Numbered from the stretch's first letter, positions 1 through 9,302 are shown. The stretch: DNA of 64,000 bases from Achatina immaculata (GCA_009760885.1 CM019713.1:21522427-21586426); one strand, 5' to 3'. Notes: generated by a model from the sequence alone, not told the origin. A program made the numbers and translations.

Positions 1-253
1 GGTAAGTTCATGTCGTCCAGTGCATGTAGCTAGATGTAGATGGTAAGTTCATGTCATCCAGTGCATGTAGCTAGATGTAGATGGTAAATTCATGTCATCC
101 AGCGCATGTAGCTAGATGTAGATGGTAAGTTCATGTCGTCCAGTGCATGTAGCTAGATGTAGATGGTAAGTTCATGTCGTCCAGTGCATGTAGCTAGATG
201 TAGATGGTAAGTTCATGTCGTCCAGTGCATGTAGCTACATGTACATGGAAAGT
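1..253. repeat. 41-bp minisatellite, about 6 copies
   Basis: The unit starts GGTAAGTTCATG and repeats every 41 bp with few substitutions; the array is cut by the left edge of the window. The last copy decays into ACATGGAAAGTTCAC. Each copy carries a perfect GTAAGT 5' splice-site core on the plus strand, which may be chance or may reflect an origin at an exon-intron junction. Confidence 0.95.
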
Positions 254-581
254 TCACATCTGGTACAAACTGGTATAACCTGGTACAAACTAGCACAAAC
301 TACAACCTTCAAGTTTTGCTATAACAATAATAATTTTTGTTATCTTATTTTGATTTTATTTTTTCAGTTAATTTAAAAACAATTTCATGTTCGCCGTTTA
401 CAAGTAAATTGCTCTCAGGCTCATATAACTAGGTCAGAGTTTTGTCTCTTATACATTTCGATTTTTCAAAATAAAATCCTGTGTTGTTATTATTGTTAGA
501 TTTTACTTTATTTTTCTTATGTAATACAGCCTTAAATACCACGTACACTACAGAAACTCATAAATCTGTAGCAGCCAATCC

Positions 582-582
<1 letters not shown>
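254..582. other. AT-rich sequence, nothing recognised
   Basis: Apart from a short run of related GGTATAACC/GGTACAAAC words near 262-290, I see no reading frame, RNA or element signature here. It lies within the presumed second intron (or beyond) of the minus-strand receptor gene. Confidence 0.5.
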
Positions 583-585
<3 letters not shown>

Positions 586-652
<67 letters not shown>

Positions 653-656
653 CCTC
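586..656. repeat. (CT)n microsatellite
   Basis: Almost pure CT dinucleotides for about 70 bp. The serine-leucine ORF across it is an artefact of the repeat. Confidence 0.97.
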
Positions 657-930
657 ATTTCTCACAGAATTAGATTTGTCTAATAATCAGAGTATGTTAT
701 AGAATTACTGTATATTAACTTCTACAGCAATATCATTATGTGATATATGTGTGTGAATGCGATAATAATTACATTGCGTGTATTTAGTATTTTTCTGTGC
801 AGCTAAATGTGTGGAAGAGAGGATGAATGTAACATTTTCTCATTTTAAACGTTTTATCTAATGCTCTTTACGCTATTATTAATTTTTTGTTTGTTTGCAG
901 AAATTGAATGTTTGTGATAGAGAGAAAGTT
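657..930. other. unique AT-rich spacer
   Basis: No coding potential or repeat unit is visible. It ends where the decayed 3' end of a CR1/L2-like copy becomes recognisable. Confidence 0.5.
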
Positions 931-1126
<196 letters not shown>

Positions 1127-1268
1127 AGAATATAAAATCCCCCACACATCACTGAGTGATCACTATCCGGTCTGTTGCACATAGACGCGACATGGCTTGA
1201 AAATTCTCAAAAATAAACATACCAGTATTAAATTTAGAAGTTTTAGCAAATTCAGTTAGAATCATTTC

Positions 1269-1358
1269 TGAAAGAGTTACAAGCAGCACCTCTAGATCAT
1301 GTGTACCAACTAACTGAAAGAGTTACAAGCAGCAACTCTAGATCATGTGTACCAACTA
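1269..1358 (+). repeat. 45-bp tandem duplication inside the LINE
   Basis: The stretch starting CTGAAAGAGTTACAAGCAGC occurs at 1269 and again at 1314, offset 45 bp, with one mismatch. The length is a multiple of three, so the frame is kept. It is a small example of the tandem-duplication habit seen throughout the window. Confidence 0.9.
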
Positions 1359-1681
1359 ACTGACCCTGATAAGGCCCTGGAATACTGGATAAAAACCTTC
1401 AGGGATATATTTGACAAGCATGTTCCTATTAAAGAGGTGAGAGTTAAACATCAAGTGAAGTTCCCCTGGATAACATTTGAGATATTGCAAGTCATGAAGG
1501 AAAGGGATCAGGCCCACACAATTAAGGAATTCACTAGCTGCCCGATTACTTAGAAATAGAGTTCAGTATTTAATTAGGCAAGAAAAGAGAAATTGCTTTA
1601 GGAACCTAGTTTAGAATAAATCAGACAGTAAGTCTGTCTGGAAAGAAGTTAACTTTCTAGCAAACAAGAGAAAACAGTCTG
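1347..1681 (+). pseudogene. endonuclease-RT linker fragment of the CR1/L2-like element
   Basis: Conceptual translation gives the region between endonuclease and RT, with HVPIKEVRVKH, FPWITFEIL and MKERD, typical of Jockey-superfamily polyproteins. A +1 frameshift near 1540 moves the reading into the frame running RLLRNRVQYLIRQEKRN and SVWKEVNFLANKRK, which reaches the RTE insertion point at about 1700 in the codon frame reading P-A-C. Confidence 0.75.
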
Positions 1682-1709
1682 ACTTGCATAGTTATGTCCC
1701 AGCATGTGA

Positions 1710-2897
1710 TTGCTATGTGGGTATATTCAATCTAAGATTAATAGTAGAGAAATGCAGAGAGTTTAATGTGAATCTATATTTATCCTTTATAGACTACTCA
1801 AAGGCATTTGATTGTGTACAACACCAGAAACTTTGGGAAATAATGGAAAAAATGGGATTTCCAACACATTTGATACAATTAACATCACTGCTGTATCTAG
1901 ATCAACAAGTAACAGTAAGAATAAATGGTGAAACAACAACTTGGTTTGACATAAAACAAGGGGTCCGTCAGGAGTGCATATTGTCGCCTTACTTATTTAA
2001 CTTGTATACTGAAAATATAATGAGGAATGTTAGAGAAGATGTAGACAAAGGATATTATGATGCCATAACAATTGGAAGTTATGAAATACCAGAGATTAGA
2101 TATGTTGATGACACAGTATTACTGTCCACAACACAAAAAGGAATGGAAAACCTAATTATGTCAGTCCGTAAGAACAGCGAAGAGCAGAACCTTTATCTTA
2201 ATGCAAAGAAAACTAAATTGATGACAACTAACAAAACAAACAAGGCAACTGAAATATGTATCAATGAGGAAAAACTGGAAGAAGTGGAGAGTTTTGAATA
2301 TCTTGGATCACTACTAACTAATAATGGAGATACAATGAGGGAAATTAAAAGGATGACATATATCGCTCTTCAGAAAGTAAAACAAATAAAGAATCTGTGG
2401 AGAGGAGCAGACAGAACCACAAAAATAAGATTTTTAAGAGCATGAATCTTTCCTATCGCAAAATATGCCTGTGAGACCTGGACACTTAACAAAACAGCTG
2501 AGAAACACATAAATGCCTTTGAATGTAAATGCTACAGAAGAGTTCTCCAAATATCGTGGACACAAAAAAAGAACAAATATATATATACTACAAGAGCTTA
2601 ATATTGAAGAAGGCTGGCAAGTAAAGAGGATTAAAGAGAGAAAACTTAAATATTTTGGACACATTAAACGTCATGATAATTTAAAGAAGACCGTATTGGA
2701 AGGATACAAAATGGGAAAAAGAAAAAGAGGAAGACCAAAACGAAGATGGCTGCAAGACATTGTTGACGATCTGCAAATGGATGCATCAGCAGCAGGCCAT
2801 CTTGCTCACAACCGAGAGGCCTACAGGAGTGCTGTTTGGGAGGCAAAGTTCCGCAAGGGACATGCAAATGAATGAGTGAATGAATGAATGAATGCCC
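1710..2897 (+). mobile_element. BovB-like RTE retrotransposon (family B), nested insertion
   Basis: A 5'-truncated RTE copy inserted into the CR1/L2-like element. The 8-bp target duplication GCATGTGA is at 1702-1709 and 2898-2905; both copies keep the host codons P-A-C in frame. The RT shows motif A (FIDYSKAFDCV), motif B with a changed residue (GVRQECILSP; the usual G is E) and motif C (YVDDTVLL). The C-terminal part has YLGSLLTNNG, the Cys-rich ECKCYRRVL and the basic GKRKRGRPKRRW. An in-frame stop at 2443 and a frameshift near 2580 kill it. The 3' end is a short (AATG)n tail at about 2869-2894, as expected for RTEs, which have very short 3' UTRs. Confidence 0.85.
1711..2875 (+). pseudogene. 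RTE-B reverse transcriptase, degraded
   Basis: Partial RT and C-terminal domain of an endonuclease-RT polyprotein; the endonuclease and first RT motifs are missing through 5' truncation. The readable frame runs to a TGA at 2443, continues in the same frame (TWTLNKTAEK), then shifts frame near 2580 and ends with EAYRSAVWEAKFRKG just before the AATG tail. A second copy of the family lies in antisense at 56240-56905. The family call is secure; activity is excluded by the stop and frameshift. Confidence 0.85.
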
Positions 2898-2909
2898 GCA
2901 TGTGAATAG

Positions 2910-3320
2910 TTCAGCAATCACTTCAGAGAAGAAGTCAATATCTTACAATCTTCACTACCAACCCCTACTTATGACATAAGCGACTTAAATACATTTCAAG
3001 GTAGCAAATGTGCAAATCTAAAGCAACCCAGTATTCCTTTTATGTCAGTTAGTGATGTTTATAATTATCTTTTATCTTTAATGAAAAACACAGCAGGGCG
3101 TGATGAAATCAGCAACAAGATATTACACTACTCAGCCCCAGTAATTACAGGTACACTAACATACATTTACAATCAGTGCATTGCACATTGTCATTTTCCT
3201 CCGGCTTTTAAAATTGCAAAAATATATCCCCTTTTAAAATCTGGTTCGGAGAAAAATCCCTCAAGCTATAGGCCAATTTCCATTCTATCAACTTTGTCAA
3301 AACCCCTAGAAAAACACATA
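2910..3320 (+). pseudogene. CR1/L2-like reverse transcriptase, N-terminal part
   Basis: Reading from FSNHFREEV through the GRDEISNKIL, FPPAFKIAKIYPLLKSG and SYRPISILSTLSKPLEKH blocks, this is the fingers region of the RT. The frame is broken at 3321, where a 1.24-kb element has inserted; it resumes at 4561 with the same EKHI residues. The codon before FSNHF is TAG (2907). Confidence 0.85.
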
Positions 3321-3321
3321 C
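3309..3321. repeat. 13-bp target-site duplication, left copy
   Basis: GAAAAACACATAC here is repeated exactly at 4561-4573. The two copies flank the GC-rich element, and joining them restores the RT reading frame. Confidence 0.93.
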
Positions 3322-4560
3322 TCTTCTTCTTCTTCTTCTTCGTTCGCTTCTACCACCAAGACCGCCCTGTGATCCTACTGAATTTACACCTGTGGTCCTC
3401 GTTAATTCCCGTGGTCTCCTGTGTGGTCCCTGAAAGAACCACACATCCCCGAGAGGACCACAAGAAGTTCAGAGTATCGCAGGCCTTGAGCCTGTATTCT
3501 TGATGGGTCTCAGAAGCGGGATTGCGTGACACCGTGGTTTTCGTTGCACCAGTTTAGTCTAGAGTTGGACTTTCTCACCGGAAGACCTCGACGTGTTTAG
3601 GATATCAGTGCATCCCCGCTGGGTGAGAGGTGGTAGCCCACCCAGGCCAGAGTTGGACTTTCTCACCGGAAAACCTCGACGTGTTTTGAGATACCCGTGT
3701 ATCACCGCCGGGTGAGAGGTGGTTGCCTATCTAGACTGCCCTGGTCCAGTGTCTCCGACTTCAGCATTCCATTTTGTGGTCGTGGCCGCTACCCTTCCTA
3801 GTTGTTACCAGGAAGGAGCTTTTGTCTAGGAGGATGAATCCTCGCCACTAGTGACTTCCACCCCTTGGTTGAGCTGGTTTAGGCATATTATCCCAGTACG
3901 GGCATGGTTGGGACGTGACCGACCTCTAGAGCAAAGGTACCGCGACATGCGTAGCCTTCAAGTTTCACCCCTGGTGTGAGCCGGTTTAAGCATATTTCAT
4001 CAGTATGGGTGTATATCAGGCGTGACCGACCTCTAGAGCGGAGGTGGCATGACATGTCTAGCCATCAAGTTCCCTCCCTGGTGTATGCCGGTTTAAGCAT
4101 ATTTTACCAGTGTAGGTATGTTTCGGACGTGGCTGGCCTCTAGAGCAGAGGCGCCGTGGTATGTGTAGCTCTCGCAGTGATACTACTGGACATACCGATT
4201 AAACTTCACTTTATCTTTTCTATCACCTTTTCCCATCGGCGCCACACAGCAACCCTTACTTCTTTTCCGCAGTTTCTTCCTTGACAGGGAGGAGCTTCAC
4301 TCCCGGCATCCGAAGAGTCTCCCCAGCAGTGTCTTAACCTCTGGGTTAAGCTGGTTCAGGTATTTCACCCGATATGAGTGCACTTAGGAAGTGGCCGACC
4401 TCAAGACCAGAGGTGCCGTGATTTGACTGTTTGCTTCGCTTTATCCTTTCTACCAACTTTTCCGCAGTGGTGCCGCGCGGCAACCCCATTTGCACCTTTC
4501 TTCATTGGCCGGGAGGAGCACCGCTCCACTCACGGCAGCTGAAGAATCTCGCCAGCAGCG
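3322..4560 (-). mobile_element. 1.24-kb GC-rich modular non-coding element, family not recognised
   Basis: It is bounded by an exact 13-bp target duplication and begins on the plus strand with (TTC)n. If it is a retroelement, its 3' tail is therefore (GAA)n and it lies on the minus strand. It is clearly more GC-rich than its surroundings and has no long ORF. Internally it is modular: a ~90-bp module with GGACTTTCTCACCGG at 3560 and 3650; a ~115-bp module with CCGGTTTAAGCATATTTYAY-like cores and CGACCTCTAGAGC in three good copies (3850-4170) plus a diverged fourth (4330-4425); and a ~130-bp module with GGGAGGAGC, GAAGARTCT and CCAGCAG twice (4205-4330 and 4430-4560). A non-autonomous retroelement or a composite element is likely. 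I do not recognise the family. Confidence 0.8.
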
Positions 4561-4573
4561 GAAAAACACATAC
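4561..4573. repeat. 13-bp target-site duplication, right copy
   Basis: Exact match to 3309-3321. It restores the LINE reading frame as E-K-H-I-Q. Confidence 0.93.
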
Positions 4574-5840
4574 AAAAGACAACCTTACAACACATGCAAG
4601 AAAATGATTTGATTGTTGACTGTCAGTCAGATTTTAGGCCCAGACACTCCTGTCACACAGTTCTCACAAAACTGACAGAATATTGGTTATCTAATATAAA
4701 TGATGATAAATTATGTGGTACCGTCTTTGTTGACTTTAGAAAAGCATTTGACACGACTGATTATGAAATTCTAGTTAGAAAGCTTGAGACTTACAGATTA
4801 CACCCTGACTTGACAAAATTTATTACATCTTTTCTTTCCAACAGACAGCAGGTAGTTTGCCTCAAAAACACTAAGTCAAGTTCATTTGTGACTGATAATG
4901 GTGTTCCACAGGGATCTACTTTTGGTCCTCTCCTGTTTACCATCTACATCAATGATCTTCCACTTCATCTCAAAAAATCATCTTGTGACCTCTTTGCTGA
5001 CGACTGCACAGTTTACACTAGTGACAAAGACTGTATTAACCTTGAGTCAGCTCTTCAAATTGAAATAAACAGTTTAATTAACTGGAGCAACAACAACAGA
5101 ATGCCCATAAACACCAGCAAAACAAAATCTATGCTTATTACAACAAGACAGAAAGTAACAAATTCACCAACAACAATATTACAGCTACACGCTGGAATTT
5201 CACAGATAGAGAATGTTAGTGAACATAAAACTCTAGGTCTCATGATTGACCACCACCTCAGCTGGAATCATCATGTAGACAATCTATCCAAACTCGTTAC
5301 ACAAAAAGTTTACCAATTTACTAAAATTAAACATTTTCTTGACATAGACACCAGAAAAATATACTACATATCACAGATACAAACACACTTGGACTACGGC
5401 TCCAAAGTCTGGAATGGTTGTTCCATGTCAAACATGAAAAGACTTTACTCACTTTAAAAACGAGCACTAAAGCTTGTAGATGACAAACATGCAGCACGTA
5501 TTACAAATAAAGACAAACATCTTGATATTCTACCCCTCAAGAAGAGATTTCTTTTCAACAAGGCCAACTTAATTCATAAAATTCTATCGCACAATGCTCC
5601 ACCCTATCTGTAGTCGTTGTTCAAATCCAACCCAAAACACAATCAACGCTTAAGCAATTGTCTTCTCCCAAAACCGAGGCTTGACATGTTTAAAAAAAGC
5701 TTATCTTACTCAGCTGCCCACATTTGGAATGCCCTACCAATTCACGAAAAATTAAAAGTAATATTCGTTCTTATAACTTTAAACTTTGTCAACATCTGTT
5801 TGATATGGACTATATGGCTCCCTAAGTATAGTCTAAAGTA
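4561..5840 (+). pseudogene. CR1/L2-like reverse transcriptase and C-terminal region
   Basis: Continuation of the RT: SDFRPRHSCHT, motif A FVDFRKAFDTTD, motif B GVPQGSTFGPLLF, motif C as FADDCTVY, then NRMPINTSKTKSML and EHKTLGLMIDHHLSW. The C-terminal segment (LPLKKRFLFNKA, PPYL, KPRLDMFKKSLSYSAAHIWN) follows two stops, TAA at 5455 and TAG at 5611, both in the original frame. The core catalytic aspartates are present, so decay is recent to moderate. The normal product would be the cytoplasmic RT-endonuclease that copies its own RNA by target-primed reverse transcription. Confidence 0.88.
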
Positions 5841-6121
5841 GTTTAAAGTATGGCTTGAGTGTTGTAAATTTTTAAAAATATTGCTTTTCTATAAATTTGT
5901 TAGTTTTGAATGAATGTAACAATTAAAGTTTATTTCACGTTGTTGCATAAATCAGAGTGTAGAGTGTATGGGCATGAGATAAGCTTATTATTTATTTATG
6001 TAATCATTTAATCTATCATGATTATTTTGCTCATTAACAAATGCTGAAAGCTGTATGATGAAGGGCAGAATGTCAGATGAGCCTTCGTGGCAAATTCTTA
6101 ACACTTTGAAAATAAAGAATG

Positions 6122-6163
<42 letters not shown>

Positions 6164-6192
6164 ATATCTATCTATCTATCTATCTATCTATC

Positions 6193-6285
<93 letters not shown>

Positions 6286-6286
6286 T
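5841..6286 (+). mobile_element. 3' UTR and microsatellite tail of the CR1/L2-like element
   Basis: AT-rich 3' UTR ending with AGGGCAGAATGTCAGA, a TTCTTAAC block, AATAAA near 6111, and then (TATC)n from 6122 switching to (TGTC)n at about 6247-6284. The same TATC-to-TGTC switch occurs at the 931-1126 copy. Confidence 0.85.
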
Positions 6287-6369
6287 GTTGCTTATCACTA
6301 CAAGACAGAAATTGCAGAAATCAATGAAAGCAACATTATAACTGAGTTTTTTTAAGTGAGTAAAGCCTT

Positions 6370-6500
6370 TCTGTCTGACGAGATGGTGTGAGAAGAGATC
6401 ACCAACTGAGCTGATGGCCTGCATGAAGGATCGTTTACTCTGGAGAAGCATTATAGCCAACGCCAGTCGGCACGGCACATCATGATGATGATGATGATGA
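6370..6500 (+). mobile_element. RTE-A 3'-end fragment with (ATG)n tail
   Basis: About 110 bp is nearly identical to the last codons of the 57-60.8 kb RTE-A copy (GATGGTGTGAGA, ATGGCCTGCATGAAGGATCG, AACGCCAGTCGGCACGGCAC) and is followed by (ATG)n. This is the typical structure of a severely 5'-truncated RTE insertion. Confidence 0.88.
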
Positions 6501-6735
6501 AAGTCTTTCTGCGTTATAAACTGAACAACCAGGCCAGGCGGTGGAATGATAGTATTAAGTATTTTTGTGACCTGTTATCTATCTAACTTCTGTCTTCGTT
6601 GACAAGATGTTTAGCTCTGGTCAATTGATCAACTTTCTGTGCTACAAGTTTTATCAGATTTTGTACAAGAAAGTTTTAGCTGGTCAGTTGTAAGATTTAT
6701 AATATAAAATGTGTCCTAGTTTTCAGTTCATTTCT
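6501..6735. other. unique spacer
   Basis: No coding frame or element signature was recognised. I searched it on the minus strand for a third receptor exon (TM3 with a DRY-like motif) and found none. Confidence 0.5.
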
Positions 6736-6897
6736 AATATTACTTTTATATTTTTGTAATGCTAGTAGTATTTTTTTTAGTATTACTTCAATATTTTTGT
6801 AATGTTAGCAGTATTTTTAATATTACTTTTATATGTTTTAATACTAGTAGTATTTCTAGAATTACTTTTATATTTTTGTAATGCTAGTACTAGTAAT
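6736..6897. repeat. imperfect minisatellite, about 4 copies
   Basis: Units of roughly 40 bp built around TTACTTTTATATTTTTGTAA and a GCTAGTAGTATT word, diverged and variable in length. Confidence 0.8.
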
Positions 6898-6943
6898 AAA
6901 CTGAAGTTTGAGAGAGAAAGATTTTAGACGGGCTTATAAAGTT

Positions 6944-6944
6944 T

Positions 6945-6990
<46 letters not shown>

Positions 6991-7046
6991 TCAGCTTGGA
7001 TACCTGAAAATATAGTTTTATCTCCCCCCACTCTCTCTCTCTCTCA
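6944..7046. repeat. (CT)n tract flanking a copy of the receptor splice-junction repeat
   Basis: (CT)n at 6947-6987, then CAGCTTGGATACCTGAAAAT (on the minus strand TTTTCAG|GTATCC) and a second CT run ending at 7046. The middle segment is a copy of the end of receptor exon 2 plus its donor (see 7851-8172). The second CT run directly touches the 5' end of a truncated LINE. Confidence 0.8.
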
Positions 7047-7850
7047 TATGATCACGATAAGAAAAATAAAAACTTATAGACTGCGCCCTATCTAATAAAA
7101 TTAATTGCATCATTTCTTTCAGACAGACAACAGGTAGTATTCTTCAACAATTCGATATAAAATTCTGCTTTAGTTGACACTGGTGTTCCGCAAGGTTCTG
7201 TTCTAGGCCCATTGCTCTTTGCTATGTATATTAATGATCTTCCACTTCATCTTAAACACTCTTCTTGTGATCTAATTAAATGGAGCAATAACAATGGCAT
7301 GATTATAAATATAAATACTGATCAAACAAAATCAATTCTCATAATAACAAGTCAGAAACTACAAAGCCTCCCCCCCCCCCAAAAAAAAAAAATTATAAAA
7401 AAACCACTTCGGCTCTGTACGGAAGCATGACATAAAGAAAACGTTAGCGAGCACAAAACACTAGGTCTTATTATTGACCAACATCTGACCTGGAACTCTC
7501 ATGTGCAAGGCCTAACAAAGCTCAACGGGCAAAAAGTATACTAATTAGTCAAAATTAAGCACTTCATCGTTCAAGACACAAGGAAAACAAACTACATATC
7601 ACATATACAAACACATTTAGAGAGCTATTTTATTAGGCTAATTACTTCTTCTATTTTACTTTGAGTGTTATAGTTTAGTCTTACATTCTTTTGATATGTT
7701 TTTTTTTCTAATGTAATCTGTATACTTGTATTAAATTGAGTGTGTGGGAAGAATGAAAGATAGAAAGATGAATTACAGAATGTAAGACGGGCCTGCCTGT
7801 CTAATTCTTTACCCTTTAAAAATAAAGATCGTTCATTCATTCATTCCCAC
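7047..7850 (+). mobile_element. CR1/L2-like copy, 5'-truncated and internally deleted, (CATT)n tail
   Basis: It begins immediately after the CT run with codons matching RKIKTYRLRP, shifts frame, then reads LSDRQQVVFF, GVPQGSVLGPLLFAMYINDLPLHLKHSSCD and, after a deletion removing the FADD block, IKWSNNNGM. It ends with EHKTLGLIIDQHLTWNSHV and DTRKTNYISHIQTHLE. At 7622 it jumps directly to the 3' UTR, which closely matches 22870-23085, with AATAAA and a (CATT)n tail at about 7829-7848. A C10-A13 homopolymer junction lies at 7371-7393. Dead copy. Confidence 0.85.
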
Positions 7851-8172
7851 CTCCACGTCCTACCTCCTCAGCTGGGATACCTGAAAATATAAAGTTTTCT
7901 CTCCCTCTCCCTCTCCATCTCTCCCTCCTTCAATCTTCCCCTCTCCTCTCTCTCCTCCTCCTCCCTACTCAGCTGGCATACCTGAAAATATAAAGTTTGC
8001 TCCCTCTCTCTCTCTCTCTCTCCCCCTCCTCCTCCTTCCTCCTCAGCTAGGATACCTAGAAATATAACGTTTGCTCTCTCTCTCTCTCTCCCTCCATTTC
8101 TCTCGCTCCTCTTCATCTCTCTCTCTCTCCCTCCTTCTCTCAGTCTCCCCTCCTCCGTCCTCAGATGAGATA
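7851..8172 (-). repeat. pyrimidine-rich minisatellite carrying copies of the exon 2 donor junction
   Basis: Between CT-rich runs, the word CAGCTGGGATACCTGAAAAT or a close variant recurs at about 7869, 7971 and 8046, with a fourth copy at 6992. On the minus strand each reads TATTTTCAG|GTATCC-CAGCTG (the 8046 copy has CTAG|GTATCC), matching the true exon 2 junction AATATTTTCAG|GTATCTC at 8174/8173. The first part of intron 2 is therefore filled with imperfect copies of its own 5' splice site and the last bases of the exon. Confidence 0.85.
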
Positions 8173-8173
8173 C

Positions 8174-8392
8174 CTGAAAATATTTGACTGCCCGACATAG
8201 GAAGTCAGTGCCATAAAACTGGACTGTGATGTCCCAGATCAGCTGAGGCAGGACGTTAAAGATGGCCACGAATAGATCAGTGATGGCTAAATGAGCAATA
8301 AACCACTGCATCCGGGTCAGCTTCTGTCTGCGCAGGCGCAGAACAATCAGAACGACCCCGTTTCCGAAGATGGCGAAGTAAAGGATAGTGGC
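8174..8392 (-). CDS. vasopressin/oxytocin (conopressin)-type receptor, exon 2 (TM1 to start of TM3)
   Basis: A 219-nt, phase 0-0 exon bounded by an acceptor (TTCTTGTCATCCAG|GCC) and a donor (TTTTCAG|GTATCT). It encodes 73 residues: TM1 with the conserved GN pair (FAIFGNGVVLIVL), a basic intracellular loop (RLRRQKLTRM), TM2 with the class-A LAxxD motif (HLAITDLFVAIF), then VLPQLIWDIT and FYGTDFLCRAVKYFQ, which contain the extracellular-loop-1 tryptophan and the TM3 disulfide cysteine. VLPQ-x-x-WDIT followed by a D-x-LCR motif is diagnostic of the vasopressin/oxytocin receptor family rather than the related CCAP, NPS or GnRH receptors. It joins exon 1 in frame as AEIAVM|ATILYF. The product would be a plasma-membrane G-protein-coupled neuropeptide receptor. 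TM3-TM7 are not in the window. Confidence 0.9.
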
Positions 8393-8407
8393 CTGGATGA
8401 CAAGAAC

Positions 8408-8785
8408 ATTAGAACATTGTATCAATCTAATAATGTAAACTAGGGACAAGACAATAAGATAAACAGAACATTGTATCAATCTAATAATGTAAACTAGGGA
8501 CAAGACAATAAGATAAACAGAACATTGTATCAATCTAATAATGTAAACTAGGGACGAGACAATAAGACAAATAGAACATTGTATCAATTTAATAATGTAA
8601 ACTATGGACAAGACAATAAGATAAATAGAACATTGTATCAGTCTAATAATGTAAACTAGGGACAAGACACTAAGATAATTAGAACATTGTATCAATCTAA
8701 TAATGTAAACTAGAGTCAAGACAATAAGATAAATAGAACATTGTATCAATCTAATAATGTAAACTGGGGACAAGACACTATGTAT
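8408..8785. repeat. 54-bp minisatellite abutting the exon 2 acceptor, 7 copies
   Basis: The unit includes AGAACATTGTATCAATCTAA and GTAAACTAGGGACAAGACAA. The first, partial copy starts within about 20 bp of the exon 2 acceptor: GACAAGAACATT is a shortened form of the unit's GACAAGACAATAAGATAAACAGAACATT. Because 54 is a multiple of three, it extends the exon 2 frame as an artefactual long ORF on the minus strand. Confidence 0.95.
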
Positions 8786-8945
8786 GAAAGATAAATGGAA
8801 CAGAATTGATAAATACAGTAAGTATCTGAGGACATTTATCTGTGAAGGTAAGTAGAACAGAGAATAGATAAATACAATAAGTAATAGAAGATAAATGGAA
8901 CAGAGAATAGAAAACGACAGTATGGAAGAGAAGATAAAATAAGAT
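8786..8945. repeat. imperfect GATAAATGGAACAGA minisatellite
   Basis: Three or four diverged units around AGATAAATGGAACAGAGAAT and AATACAATAAGTA, leading into the GATA microsatellite. Confidence 0.7.
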
Positions 8946-8948
8946 AAG

Positions 8949-9044
<96 letters not shown>
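8946..9044. repeat. (GATA)n microsatellite
   Basis: About 100 bp of GATA repeats with a single interruption near 9007, inside receptor intron 1. Confidence 0.97.
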
Positions 9045-9045
<1 letters not shown>

Positions 9046-9302
9046 GGCGGAAATGATATAAACTACTAATAAGAAATCATAAAAAAATAAAGCAAGAATT
9101 TAAAAAAATTTGAAGTAACAAAAACCAAACTTGTCAAGAAAATAAATATTAATTCGCTATTGTTTTTCTTTCAGTTTAAATGCATCCATATCCAGACATA
9201 CAGTGTTTTACCAAACTGTGTCCAGTAAGTGATTTTTTTCTCTTTGTCTCAATCACTGAAATGAAATTTACAAAATTAGTTTTACTTTTTTTTAAAAAAT
9301 TT

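Larger units (their letters stand above)
1127..6286 (+). mobile_element. CR1/L2/Jockey-like non-LTR retrotransposon, 5'-truncated, interrupted twice
   Basis: The copy begins inside the C-terminal end of the apurinic-type endonuclease, where the SDHYPV motif is readable at about 1155-1175. It continues through the linker (PWIT, MKERD at 1465-1510), the reverse transcriptase (2910-3320 and 4561-5457), the C-terminal region (5458-5840), a 3' UTR with AATAAA near 6111 and a (TATC)n/(TGTC)n tail. Two other elements are nested in it, at 1710-2897 and 3322-4560. Removing both gives an almost continuous frame, with a frameshift near 1540 and stops at 2907, 5455 and 5611. It is inactive. The clade (CR1/L2/Jockey group) is judged from motif style and microsatellite tail, not from a tree. 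Confidence 0.85.

Noticed and set aside
7868..8773. 301-codon minus-strand ORF as one gene
   Set aside because: Only its middle 73 codons are a receptor exon; the N-terminal part is 54-bp minisatellite and the C-terminal part is CT-rich intron read past the donor.
9175..9224. 50-bp plus-strand exon between TTTTTCTTTCAG and GTAAGTG
   Set aside because: Both splice signals are good, but it lies in antisense inside the receptor intron, is very short and encodes nothing recognisable.
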